A stretch of DNA of 54,187 nt from Eubacterium ramulus (GTDB taxonomy: Bacteria > Bacillota > Clostridia > Lachnospirales > Lachnospiraceae), in contig NZ_JRFU01000014.1 in assembly GCF_003122485.1 (NCBI RefSeq), forward strand, positions 1-54,187, read 5' to 3'. A program made the position numbers and the translations under genes. Positions within the stretch are counted from its first letter, which is position 1, and every line of letters begins with the position of its first letter. Shown here piece after piece: positions 36,362-45,325 of the stretch. Below the pieces are notes generated by a model that was not told the origin of the DNA, searched no databases, and was given only the letters and a program-made list of their open reading frames with translations.

Positions 36362-37645
36362 ATGAACAAAAAAAATTTAATTGCAACCATATATTTAAAA
36401 AACGGAAAACTGGTCAACGGTTTCAAAGATCATACCGAGCAGGATGATCTAATCGAACGGATCCGTCTGTACAACGACAACGGTATTGACAAAATCTACC
36501 TGTTTGACCTGTCCGACAATGACGCGGAGCATGAGCTGAATCTTCATACCATGAAAGAAATCAACCGCGTAGCTGAGATTCCGGTTTATGCCGGCGGAAA
36601 TATCAACCGTCTGGAGGATATCAAGAAAATTTTATATGCCGGATGTAAAAAAGCAATCTTAAATCCGGTAAAAGATGTGACTGCACAGGTGTCAAAAGAA
36701 GGTGCATTACGTTTTGGCAAAGATAAACTGGCATTATCCATCCACAATGTGGACCTGTTTTTTAAACAGAAAGAAGATGTAGAAAACAACACAAGTGAGC
36801 TGATCGTGCTTGACCCGGCACTGATGGGAACGCTTGGCAACGTTACCGATATGCCATATTCCATGCTTCTGACAGAGACTGATAACGAGAGCGTCTGCAA
36901 GGCATTACAGGCAGATGAAACTATCACTGGTGTATCTTCCAGAACCATCAGTGCCTATGATGCAGATGTAATGGGACTGAAAGCATATCTGGCAGAACAG
37001 GGAATTGCAACCGGTCACTTAGAATCTTCCTGTGACTGGTCTGAGTTTAAATTAAATTCCGATGGTATGATCCCGGTTATCGTACAGGATTACAAGACCA
37101 ATGACGTACTGATGCTTGCTTACATGAATGAAGAAGCATTCCAGACCACCCTGTCTCTTGGTAAAATGACTTATTACAGCAGAAGCAGAAATGAACTCTG
37201 GACAAAAGGCATGACTTCCGGACATTATCAGTATGTGAAATCTTTATCCATCGACTGCGACAAAGATACCATTCTGGCAAAAGTTTCCCAGATTGGAGCT
37301 GCCTGCCATACCGGCAACCGCAGCTGCTTCTACACCGATATTGTAAAAGAAGAATACAATGAGAAAAATCCACTGGAAGTATTTGAAAACGAGTACAATC
37401 TCATTCTGGATCGCAAACTGCATCCGAAGGAAGGCTCTTATACCAATTACCTCTTTGACAAAGGAATTGATAAGATCTTAAAGAAAGTCGGTGAGGAGGC
37501 AACAGAAATCGTCATCGCTGCCAAAAATCCGGATCCGGAAGAGATTAAATATGAGATCGCTGATTTCCTGTATCATATGATGGTTATGATGGTTGATAAG
37601 GGTATCACCTGGGAAGAAGTTTTAGAAGAACTTTCACAACGTTAG
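36362..37645 (+). CDS. hisIE: HisA/HisF-like domain fused to HisI-HisE
   Basis: A three-part protein of 427 residues. Residues about 1-215 resemble a HisA/HisF beta-alpha barrel ([35 protein letters not shown]), but the two catalytic aspartates expected there are replaced (Tyr11 in YLKNG; SIHNV in place of the second). Residues about 220-330 are the phosphoribosyl-AMP cyclohydrolase HisI, with [10 protein letters not shown] and the zinc cysteines of DCDKDT and ACHTGNRSC. Residues about 335-427 are the pyrophosphohydrolase HisE with [14 protein letters not shown]. HisIE should be active; the barrel looks like a pseudoenzyme. A terminator follows at 37783. Confidence 0.9.
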   Translation: MNKKNLIATIYLKNGKLVNGFKDHTEQDDLIERIRLYNDNGIDKIYLFDLSDNDAEHELNLHTMKEINRVAEIPVYAGGNINRLEDIKKILYAGCKKAILNPVKDVTAQVSKEGALRFGKDKLALSIHNVDLFFKQKEDVENNTSELIVLDPALMGTLGNVTDMPYSMLLTETDNESVCKALQADETITGVSSRTISAYDADVMGLKAYLAEQGIATGHLESSCDWSEFKLNSDGMIPVIVQDYKTNDVLMLAYMNEEAFQTTLSLGKMTYYSRSRNELWTKGMTSGHYQYVKSLSIDCDKDTILAKVSQIGAACHTGNRSCFYTDIVKEEYNEKNPLEVFENEYNLILDRKLHPKEGSYTNYLFDKGIDKILKKVGEEATEIVIAAKNPDPEEIKYEIADFLYHMMVMMVDKGITWEEVLEELSQR

Positions 37646-37782
37646 AGCATTTAGTTTTGAGGATTTTAGCAATTCTGAAAAAATATGTCAGCTTATGTTG
37701 TTCAGAATCGCGTAACATATCTTACGTGTGTTCGGCTTTAAAACTTTCGGAATATAAAAAAGACAACCGCATATATAAATAC

Positions 37783-37824
37783 AAAAAGGCTATGATTACA
37801 AAAACGTAATGATATGCCTTTTTT
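37783..37824 (+). terminator. Terminator after the his operon
   Basis: AAAAAGGC (37783-37790) pairs with GCCTTTTT (37816-37823), and TAT/ATA and ATTAC/GTAAT extend the stem inside; a T-run ends it. A strong structure 138 bases after hisIE, possibly acting in both directions. Confidence 0.85.
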
Positions 37825-37888
37825 GTTTGACGAAAAACTTATCGAAACATTGTTATGGTTTGAGAAACAACAAACAGGAGGGTATGGT

Positions 37889-38167
37889 ATGCAGATGGAA
37901 CAATATGAAAATCGAAAAAATTATGTAGAATCCGTAAAAAACAGCTTTGCCTCACCGGGGAAAAAGACTTATCCGGAAGAACAGGAAAAACGTCCCCGAA
38001 GTTTTCTTGGACTTCGGTTTGTGCTGGCACTTTTTCTGTTTTTAGGTTTCCTTGGCATGCGTCAGACCGATTTTTCCTGGCATTCCTGGAACGCAGAAAA
38101 GATTACACAGCAGATCCAAAGTTCCATCAAATTCCCTCAGATTCTGGAAGTATTAAACCGGTTATAA
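37889..38167 (+). CDS. Small single-pass membrane protein, unknown
   Basis: A 92-residue protein that I do not recognise. The N-terminal 45 residues are charged and hydrophilic (cytoplasmic by the positive-inside rule), followed by a membrane helix (about residues 46-62, FVLALFLFLGFLGM). A short outer tail carries a Trp-rich patch (FSWHSW) and an amphipathic end. ATG 37889 has GGAGG six bases upstream; a longer frame from 37814 would begin inside the terminator. It stands alone between the his terminator and the ABC promoter. Confidence 0.7.
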   Translation: MQMEQYENRKNYVESVKNSFASPGKKTYPEEQEKRPRSFLGLRFVLALFLFLGFLGMRQTDFSWHSWNAEKITQQIQSSIKFPQILEVLNRL

Positions 38168-38253
38168 AAGCTTAACCAGACAGTTTAAAAATTTTGCAGT
38201 GAATAAACGCAAACCAGAATGGATCCATTACTGGAAATTTTATACTTTCTTTC

Positions 38254-38282
38254 TTGCTTCTCATTTGAGATAAAACTATAAT
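38254..38282 (+). promoter_or_regulatory. Promoter of the ABC transporter genes
   Basis: TTGCTT (38254-38259), 17-base spacer, TATAAT (38277-38282), ending 39 bases before the ATPase start. Confidence 0.7.
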
Positions 38283-38321
38283 AGAATTAACATTTTTTAT
38301 AAATTACACAGGAGAAAGATT

Positions 38322-39023
38322 ATGTCATATATCGATTTTGACCATATTACAAAAGAATATAATTCCGGCGGAAGTTCCATTTTCGCATTAAAAGATGCTT
38401 CTTTTTCCGTGGAAAAAGGGGAACTTGCCGTCATCCTTGGCGCTTCCGGTGCCGGTAAGACAACGGCGCTGAATATCCTTGGCGGAATGGATACTGCTAC
38501 ATCCGGGAAAGTGCTGGTGGACGGCGCAGATGTCACCGCTTTTGGCAAACGCCAGCTTACCCAGTACCGACGCACGGACATCGGTTTTGTCTTTCAGTTT
38601 TACAATCTGGTGCCAAATCTGACGGCATTAGAAAACGTTGAGCTGGCTTCCCAGATCTGTGAGGATTCTTTAGATGCCGCACAGACGTTGGAAAAAGTAG
38701 GGCTTGGCATGCGTATGAAAAACTTTCCGGCACAGTTATCCGGCGGCGAACAGCAGCGTGTTTCTATAGCCCGTGCATTGGCAAAAAATCCGAAACTTCT
38801 GCTGTGCGATGAACCGACAGGAGCATTGGATTACAACACCGGAAAGCAGATTCTTCAGCTTTTACAGGATACCTGCAGAAAGGAAAAAATCACTGTTCTG
38901 ATCATCACCCACAATTCCGCACTGGCTCCCATGGCGGACCGCCTGATCCAGTTTAAAAGCGGAACGGTGATCAGTGAAACCAGAAACGAACATCCGGTTT
39001 CGATTTCAGAAATAGAGTGGTAG
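38322..39023 (+). CDS. ABC transporter ATP-binding protein (MacB/LolD type)
   Basis: A cytoplasmic ATPase of 233 residues. Walker A is [12 protein letters not shown], the Q-loop [19 protein letters not shown], the signature [15 protein letters not shown], Walker [13 protein letters not shown], and the H-loop LIITHN. The DEPTGALD sequence and Q-loop place it in the MacB/FtsE/LolD group, which power FtsX-like permeases such as the one next door, 10 bases away. That group often does mechanical work on extracellular partners or exports peptides rather than importing nutrients. Confidence 0.94.
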   Translation: MSYIDFDHITKEYNSGGSSIFALKDASFSVEKGELAVILGASGAGKTTALNILGGMDTATSGKVLVDGADVTAFGKRQLTQYRRTDIGFVFQFYNLVPNLTALENVELASQICEDSLDAAQTLEKVGLGMRMKNFPAQLSGGEQQRVSIARALAKNPKLLLCDEPTGALDYNTGKQILQLLQDTCRKEKITVLIITHNSALAPMADRLIQFKSGTVISETRNEHPVSISEIEW

Positions 39024-39033
39024 TGTAGGACAA

Positions 39034-42000
39034 ATGAAAGCATATTTGAAAGATATTTTTCGAACAATCAAACTTGAGAAAAAACGATTTTTCTCCATTT
39101 TGCTCATCACATTTCTTGGCGTGACAATGTTTGCCGGATTGTCGGCAGGCTGCCGGGATCTTCGTGCTTCGGCTGATCGTTTTTATGATGAACAGAAATT
39201 ATATGACATTAAGATTCAGTCCACCTTTGGTCTGACCGATGAAGATGTGGAGGCACTCTCCCAAGTCAAAGAAGTAGCCGAAGCACATGGAACTTACAGT
39301 GAGACCGTTCTGGTACAGGCGGATGATCTGCAACAGAAGGCAGATGTAAAATTACTGGATGAAAACGGATTAAGCCAGCCACGTCTGTTAGATGGCACGA
39401 TGCCTTCTAAGGCGTCGGAAATCGCTGTATCCCAAAATTATTGTGCAGACACCGGCAAGACGATCGGAGATACGGTAACCCTTTCTCCGCAAAACAGCGA
39501 GGATGCCGATACAACCTCTGCCTTAAAGCAAAAAAACTATACAATTACAGCGGTCATGCTGGATGCAACCGATCTGATCGCCGATAAAGGAGCAGCGTCG
39601 TTTCGTTCTTCTCAGTCATCCAAATATTTCTTTTATGTTACGCAGGAAGCTTTGGATAACGATGTTTATTCTGCTGTGGAGCTTCGTATCAATGGGGCAG
39701 AAGCGTTATCCTGTTTTTCCGAAGAATATACCGATCTGGTTTCAGACATAAAAAAACGCATTGAAAAAGAAATCAAATCCGACCGGGAGCAGGCGCGCTA
39801 TGATTCCATTATTGCAGATGCCGTGAGCGAGCTACATGATGCAAAAGACGAAGCAGCAGAAAAATTTGCGGATGCCGACGCACAGATTGCAGATGCCAAG
39901 ACAGAACTGGCAGATAGCAGAACCGAAATCTGTTCCGGCTGGCAGCAATTACAGGACGGTATGAATCAGTTACAGCAGCAAAAAAACTTAGCTGCACAGA
40001 AATTCAAAGATGGATATGCTGAACTGGAGAACGGCTGGCAGCAGCTTCAATCCGGAAAACAGCAGATCAGTGCTGCAAAAGAAGAATTAAGCGGACATAC
40101 AGATCAGCTGACACAGGCTTCTGATACCTTAAAGCAGCAAAAACAGGAAACGCTTCAGAAACTGTCCGATGCGGAAACAAAGCTTACAGAAGGTCGAACA
40201 CAGGCAGAATCCGGAAAAGAACAGATTCAGGCACAGATTTCTTCCATGCAGGCACAATTTGGTGATGCATGGCCGCAGAGCGCATGGGAAGCTTACGAAG
40301 CCAGTGTAACTTCTGGCAATCCGGATGCAGACGCAAGGGCTCAGGTAACAGAACAGTTACAGGCATCAATAGATGCAGTCTGTGCACAGTTAAACGGACA
40401 ATTGGAACTTCTAGATCCATCTGCCGAAGATTATGAAACACAGAAAGCAACACTGGAAGCACAGATTGCTCAGATACAGCAGATCCCATCGGGACTTTCG
40501 CAGTTACTTCCACAGTATGAGACCGTTTCCGCAACCCTTGTGGAGCTGGATACGCAGGCAGCTTCCCTGAAAGAACAAAAGCAGCAGGCGCTTGCTCAAT
40601 TTGATTCTGCGGAGACACAGTTACAGGCACAAAGTCAGCAGTTAGATGCAGCAAAAGAGCAGTTACAGCAGCAGGAGCAGAAATTACAAACTTCAGAAAC
40701 GACACTGACTGCCGGTCTGAAGGAACTGCAGACACAGGAGCAGAATGCAACTACACAATTTGCCAGTGCCGATCAGGAATTACAGAAAACCAAAGATAAA
40801 CTGACACAGGCGGAACAGGAACTGAAAGATGGTTCCAAGGAACTGGAAGAACAGATCCAGAAGCTGGAAGAAGAACGTGCGAAAGCAGATGATAAATTTG
40901 CAGAAGCACAGGCAGATATTGATGCGATCGACCGTACAAAATGGTATGTACAGGATCGCAGTTCCGTGGGAAGTTACACCACGATCCAGAGCGATGCTGA
41001 CTCCATTGAAACCATTGGAAATGTATTTCCGATCCTGTTTTTGTCCGTAGCGATCCTGATCAGTCTGACCACCATCACACGTCTGGTAGAGGAAGAACGC
41101 GGACAGATCGGTATTTATAAAGCACTTGGATTTTCTGACCGTAAAGTATATGGAAAATACCTGATCTATACCTTATCCGCATGTATTTGTGGTGGTTTGT
41201 TAGGAGACATTGGCGGATTTATCCTGTTGCCGAAGTTCCTGTTTATGGTATTTGACACCATGTATAAGATTCCATCCTACACGTACCTGTTCCATGCAGG
41301 CTACGGCATCAGCGGTATTTTACTGTTTGTTACAGGTGGATTATTTGCAGCTGTCTGTGCCTGCCACAGCGAATTAAAACAGTGTCCGGCGGCATTGATG
41401 CGACCAAAGGCACCGAAAGCAGGATCCAGAGTATTTCTGGAGAAGATTCCATTTTTATGGAAACGCCTGTCTTTCTTAAACAAAGTAACTTTCCGGAATT
41501 TGTTCCGTTATAAAAAACGTCTGTTTATGACTGTCAGCGGTATTTTAGGCTGTACGGCATTACTTGTCGTTGGAATGGCAATTAAAAACTCCGTCACAGA
41601 TCTGATGCCAAAACAGTATGAACATATTTCCCGTTATGATCTGATGGCAGTCACAATAGCAGATGATTTCGACAATTTTACCAATCAGATTTCTTCTGAT
41701 GATCAGATCCAGGATTATCTGTCCCTGCAGACAGACAGTATACAGGTTGTTAATGATTCTTCCGAAGAAACTATTCCGCTCTATATCATTCCGGATGATG
41801 CCCCGATTGAGGACTATATTCGTCTGGAAGCCTTAGACGGAAGTGAACGGGAACTTTCGGATGCTGATATTCTGATCACGCAGAATCTTTCCGAAGTCAT
41901 GGATTTTTCTGTGGGAGATGACTTACATATCCAGAACAGTGATCTGGAAGAATGTGACTTCCCGATCAGTGGTATTGTCCGCAACTATCTGGGAAATGCT

Positions 42001-42597
42001 ATTTACATCAGACAGAGTCGCTATGAGGCACTGATTGGAAGTGGTTCCTATGCAGCAAATTCCATTCTGGCTCATTTGTCGGATTCCTGTACAGATCCGG
42101 TTGCTTATGCAGACCAGCTTTCCAGGGAAAGTGATGTGGTATCCTGTAACAGTGTACAGGCGATGCGGGATGAATTTTCCAAATCCTTTGGATTGATCAA
42201 CTGTGTCGTTGTTCTTGTGACAGCACTGGCAGCAGGACTGGCATTTGTCGTACTCTTTACACTGGCGACCACAAATATTTCCGAACGTGAGCGGGAACTT
42301 GCCACCATCAAAGTACTTGGATTTTTTGATAAAGAAGTCCATTCCTATGTCAACAAGGAAACACTGATCCTTACGGTTATCGGTATTTTGCTTGGACTTC
42401 CGGTTGGAAGATTTTTCAGCGGACTTCTGACCAGTGTACTGAAGATGCCTTCCATCTATTTTGCGGTATCGGTACACCCGTCCACGTATCTGTTCGCCGG
42501 CGGCATGACATTCCTGTTTGCACTGGCAGTAGATCTGATCACAAACCGTCTGCTGGATCATATCAATATGGTAGATGCATTAAAAAGCGTTGAGTAA
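39034..42597 (+). CDS. FtsX-like ABC permease with a long coiled-coil domain
   Basis: A single-chain permease of 1187 residues. One membrane helix lies at about 19-37, then a MacB-like extracellular part (40-240) and a very long Ala/Gln/Glu/Lys-rich coiled coil at about 245-640. The first FtsX domain follows, with three helices at about 665-790. A second N-terminal helix (about 830-850), a second extracellular part and a second FtsX domain (about 1050-1180) complete the protein. It works with the ATPase encoded upstream. The coiled coil could reach across the cell wall or hold a partner. The stop codon lies inside the terminator hairpin. Confidence 0.88.
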   Translation: MKAYLKDIFRTIKLEKKRFFSILLITFLGVTMFAGLSAGCRDLRASADRFYDEQKLYDIKIQSTFGLTDEDVEALSQVKEVAEAHGTYSETVLVQADDLQQKADVKLLDENGLSQPRLLDGTMPSKASEIAVSQNYCADTGKTIGDTVTLSPQNSEDADTTSALKQKNYTITAVMLDATDLIADKGAASFRSSQSSKYFFYVTQEALDNDVYSAVELRINGAEALSCFSEEYTDLVSDIKKRIEKEIKSDREQARYDSIIADAVSELHDAKDEAAEKFADADAQIADAKTELADSRTEICSGWQQLQDGMNQLQQQKNLAAQKFKDGYAELENGWQQLQSGKQQISAAKEELSGHTDQLTQASDTLKQQKQETLQKLSDAETKLTEGRTQAESGKEQIQAQISSMQAQFGDAWPQSAWEAYEASVTSGNPDADARAQVTEQLQASIDAVCAQLNGQLELLDPSAEDYETQKATLEAQIAQIQQIPSGLSQLLPQYETVSATLVELDTQAASLKEQKQQALAQFDSAETQLQAQSQQLDAAKEQLQQQEQKLQTSETTLTAGLKELQTQEQNATTQFASADQELQKTKDKLTQAEQELKDGSKELEEQIQKLEEERAKADDKFAEAQADIDAIDRTKWYVQDRSSVGSYTTIQSDADSIETIGNVFPILFLSVAILISLTTITRLVEEERGQIGIYKALGFSDRKVYGKYLIYTLSACICGGLLGDIGGFILLPKFLFMVFDTMYKIPSYTYLFHAGYGISGILLFVTGGLFAAVCACHSELKQCPAALMRPKAPKAGSRVFLEKIPFLWKRLSFLNKVTFRNLFRYKKRLFMTVSGILGCTALLVVGMAIKNSVTDLMPKQYEHISRYDLMAVTIADDFDNFTNQISSDDQIQDYLSLQTDSIQVVNDSSEETIPLYIIPDDAPIEDYIRLEALDGSERELSDADILITQNLSEVMDFSVGDDLHIQNSDLEECDFPISGIVRNYLGNAIYIRQSRYEALIGSGSYAANSILAHLSDSCTDPVAYADQLSRESDVVSCNSVQAMRDEFSKSFGLINCVVVLVTALAAGLAFVVLFTLATTNISERERELATIKVLGFFDKEVHSYVNKETLILTVIGILLGLPVGRFFSGLLTSVLKMPSIYFAVSVHPSTYLFAGGMTFLFALAVDLITNRLLDHINMVDALKSVE

Positions 42598-42611
42598 ACT
42601 TGACGCTTTTT
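42582..42611 (+). terminator. Terminator overlapping the end of the permease gene
   Basis: AAAAAGCGT (42582-42590) pairs with ACGCTTTTT (42603-42611). The 5' arm is coding sequence and the loop holds the TAA stop. The 3' arm overlaps the -35 box of the next promoter. Confidence 0.75.
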
Positions 42612-42629
42612 CGTGCTGTATGCTACAAT
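42600..42629 (+). promoter_or_regulatory. Promoter of the radical SAM-rng unit
   Basis: TTGACG (42600-42605), 18-base spacer, TACAAT (42624-42629). It is superposed on the terminator of the previous gene. Confidence 0.6.
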
Positions 42630-42750
42630 TAGAAATCGCGCAGATTCATTGTATAAAAAATAACGAAAATATTTCTTGCACATACAATAAAATCTGCTTT
42701 TTAAGAAACCTGAAAAACACAGGATAAATAAAATGATAAGGAAACACAGA

Positions 42751-44622
42751 ATGAATAATAAACTTGCATTAAAGGATGAAATTTTATTAACCATAGACAA
42801 GCCTGCCCGTTATATCGGAAATGAGGTAAATATGGTGCGCAAAAATCCGGATGATGTCAAAATCCGTGTGGCATTTGCCTTTCCGGATGTCTATGAGATC
42901 GGTATGTCTCATCTTGGCATTCAGATTTTGTATCATCAGTTTAACTTAAGAGACGATGTCTACTGTGAGCGTGTCTATTCTCCATGGCCGGATTTGCACA
43001 AAATCATGAAAGAACAGGATATTCCGCTGTTTGCATTGGAGACGCAGGATCCGATTAAGGATTTTGATTTCTTATGCATGACATTGCAGTATGAGCTTTG
43101 CTATCCAAATATCTTACAGATTCTGGATCTGGGCAAAATCCCGTTGAAAGCCTGTCAGAGAACCGATGATATGCCAATCGTCGTTGGCGGTGGTCCATGT
43201 ACCTATAATCCGGAACCCATCGCTGACTTTTTCGATATTTTCTATATTGGAGAGGGCGAAACCGTATACGATGACCTCTTTGATCTCTATGAGCGTATGA
43301 AAGAGGATGGCAGTTATAACCGTCATGATTTCCTGCATGAAGCAGCAAAAATCCCTGGATTGTATGTTCCGGCTTTTTATGAGGTATCTTACCACGAAGA
43401 TGGAACCATTGCGGATTTTCATCCGATCTATGATGATATTCCGACAACCATTCACCGTCAGGTAGTAGAAAATATGTCGGAATCCGTTTACCCGGACAAG
43501 CCGCTGGTACCGTTTATCAAAGTCACTCAGGATCGTGTCGTGCTGGAGATCCAGCGTGGCTGTATCCGTGGCTGCCGCTTCTGTCAGGCAGGTATGGTTT
43601 ACCGTCCGTTACGTGAGCGCAATCTGGAAATGTTAAAAGAAAAGGCTTATCAGATGCTGACAAACACCGGACATGAGGAAATTTCCTTAAGTTCCTTAAG
43701 TTCCAGCGATTACACCTATCTGGAAGAACTGTTGACCTTCCTGATCGATGAATTTAAGGACAAAGGTGTAAATATCTCCCTGCCGTCCCTGCGTATTGAT
43801 GCGTTTTCATTGGATGTTATGAGCAAAGTACAGGATATCCGCAAGAGCAGTCTGACCTTTGCGCCGGAAGCCGGTTCTCAGCGTCTGCGTGACGTGATCA
43901 ACAAAGGTCTGACAAAGGAAAATATTCTGCACGGTGCAGGACTTGCCTTTGAAGGCGGCTGGAATAAGGTAAAATTATATTTTATGCTTGGTCAACCGAC
44001 AGAAACCGTAGAAGATATGAAAGCTATCGGTGAGCTGGCAGAGGAAATCGCGGAGCGTTATTACGAGATTCCGAAGGATCAGCGAAATGGAAAATGCCAG
44101 ATTACAGTAAGTACTTCTTTCTTTGTCCCGAAACCATTCACACCGTTCCAGTGGAGTCCGATGTGTACCAAGGACGAATTCCTTGGTCGTGCAAAAATCG
44201 TAAATGAGACCATCAAATCTCAGTTAAATAAAAAAAGTATCCGCTACAACTGGCATGAGGCAGATGTCACCATGATCGAGGGTATTCTTGCCAGAGGCGA
44301 CAGACGTCTTTGTGATACCATGATCAAAATCTATGAAAAAGGCGGTATTTTTGCAGCATGGTCTGAATTCTTTGATGAGCAGATCTGGCTGGATGCATTT
44401 GCAGAAGATCAGATTGATACCGATTTCTATACAACAAGAGTGCGAAGCGAAGATGAGCTTTTCCCATGGGACTTCATCGATGCAGGTGTCACCAAAAACT
44501 TCCTGCTGCGTGAATGGCATGCAGCAAATGCAGAGACCGTTACTCCGAACTGCCGTCAGAAATGTGCCGGTTGCGGAGCAATGAAATACAAAGGAGGCGT
44601 ATGCTATGAGAATAAGAATTAA
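42751..44622 (+). CDS. TIGR03960-type B12-binding-like radical SAM protein
   Basis: A radical SAM protein of about 623 residues. The N-terminal B12-binding-like domain contains VAFAFPDVYEIGMSHLGIQILYH and VVGGGPCTYNPEPIADFFD. The radical SAM motif is CIRGCRFC in the stretch EIQRGCIRGCRFCQAG. The C-terminus has extra cysteines in NCRQKCAGCGAM. The role is unknown, but genomic association with rng and rplU suggests RNA or ribosome modification. ATG 42751 has AAGGAAAC upstream; ATG 42733 is possible but lacks a site. It overlaps the next gene by 17 bases; in some relatives the two are one protein. Confidence 0.9.
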   Translation: MNNKLALKDEILLTIDKPARYIGNEVNMVRKNPDDVKIRVAFAFPDVYEIGMSHLGIQILYHQFNLRDDVYCERVYSPWPDLHKIMKEQDIPLFALETQDPIKDFDFLCMTLQYELCYPNILQILDLGKIPLKACQRTDDMPIVVGGGPCTYNPEPIADFFDIFYIGEGETVYDDLFDLYERMKEDGSYNRHDFLHEAAKIPGLYVPAFYEVSYHEDGTIADFHPIYDDIPTTIHRQVVENMSESVYPDKPLVPFIKVTQDRVVLEIQRGCIRGCRFCQAGMVYRPLRERNLEMLKEKAYQMLTNTGHEEISLSSLSSSDYTYLEELLTFLIDEFKDKGVNISLPSLRIDAFSLDVMSKVQDIRKSSLTFAPEAGSQRLRDVINKGLTKENILHGAGLAFEGGWNKVKLYFMLGQPTETVEDMKAIGELAEEIAERYYEIPKDQRNGKCQITVSTSFFVPKPFTPFQWSPMCTKDEFLGRAKIVNETIKSQLNKKSIRYNWHEADVTMIEGILARGDRRLCDTMIKIYEKGGIFAAWSEFFDEQIWLDAFAEDQIDTDFYTTRVRSEDELFPWDFIDAGVTKNFLLREWHAANAETVTPNCRQKCAGCGAMKYKGGVCYENKN

Positions 44623-45325
44623 ATTCCGAAAATATGGTGTCATGCGTTTTATCGGACATCTGGATATCATGCGTTATTTTCAGAAAGCCATGCGCCGTGC
44701 CAATATCGATATTGCCTATTCCGAGGGATTTTCCCCGCACCAGATCATGTCCTTTGCGGCTCCTCTTGGTGTCGGCATCACCAGTGACGGCGAGTATCTG
44801 GATATTGAAGTACATTCTACAAAATCTACCGACGAATCCAGAGATGCACTGAACGCAGTTATGGTAGATGGAATTGAAATTACAGAATATGTTGTTCTGC
44901 GTCAGGATGCGAAAAAAGCGATGACTTCGGTAGCCGCAGCAGACTATATTGTTTATTTTAAAAATCAGGTTGATTTTACACAGGAAGAACTGGGGAAAAA
45001 AATCCATCAGTATTATGAGGAACGGGAAACCATAGAAGTGACAAAGCAGACGAAAAAAAGTGAGCGTGTCATTGACATCAAACCGTTAATCTATGTATTC
45101 CATCCATGTGACTTAAAGGAACTTGGCTGGCAGGGATTTTTCCTGCAGCTTTCCACCGGAAGCACCGATAATATCAAACCGGAACTGGTATTACAGGATT
45201 TTTATCAGTATTTTGGGAAAACCTATGATCCATTTAATATACAGATCCACAGAGTGGAGACTTATGAGCGTACAGAAGAAGGCTTAAGACCGCTGTATCA
45301 GGCAGGTGACAACCTTGAATCATAA
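44606..45325 (+). CDS. TIGR03936-type radical SAM-associated protein
   Basis: A 239-residue DUF2344 protein that accompanies TIGR03960 radical SAM proteins. The opening RIRIKFRKYGVMRFIGHLDIMRYFQKAMRRA and the SEGFSPHQIMSFAAPLGVG segment are diagnostic. It probably presents or binds the RNA or protein substrate. AGGAGG lies in the end of the previous gene, which it overlaps by 17 bases. The rng gene overlaps its own 3' end. Confidence 0.88.
   Translation: MRIRIKFRKYGVMRFIGHLDIMRYFQKAMRRANIDIAYSEGFSPHQIMSFAAPLGVGITSDGEYLDIEVHSTKSTDESRDALNAVMVDGIEITEYVVLRQDAKKAMTSVAAADYIVYFKNQVDFTQEELGKKIHQYYEERETIEVTKQTKKSERVIDIKPLIYVFHPCDLKELGWQGFFLQLSTGSTDNIKPELVLQDFYQYFGKTYDPFNIQIHRVETYERTEEGLRPLYQAGDNLES

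Noticed and set aside
37814-37888. N-terminal extension of the small membrane protein
   Set aside because: The extra 25 codons start within the his terminator hairpin, and the clear ribosome site belongs to ATG 37889.
39780-40900. Direct repeats in the permease gene suggesting a repeat array or CRISPR
   Set aside because: The similarity comes from repeated CAG and GAA codons of a Gln/Glu-rich coiled coil; there are no equal spacers or constant repeats.
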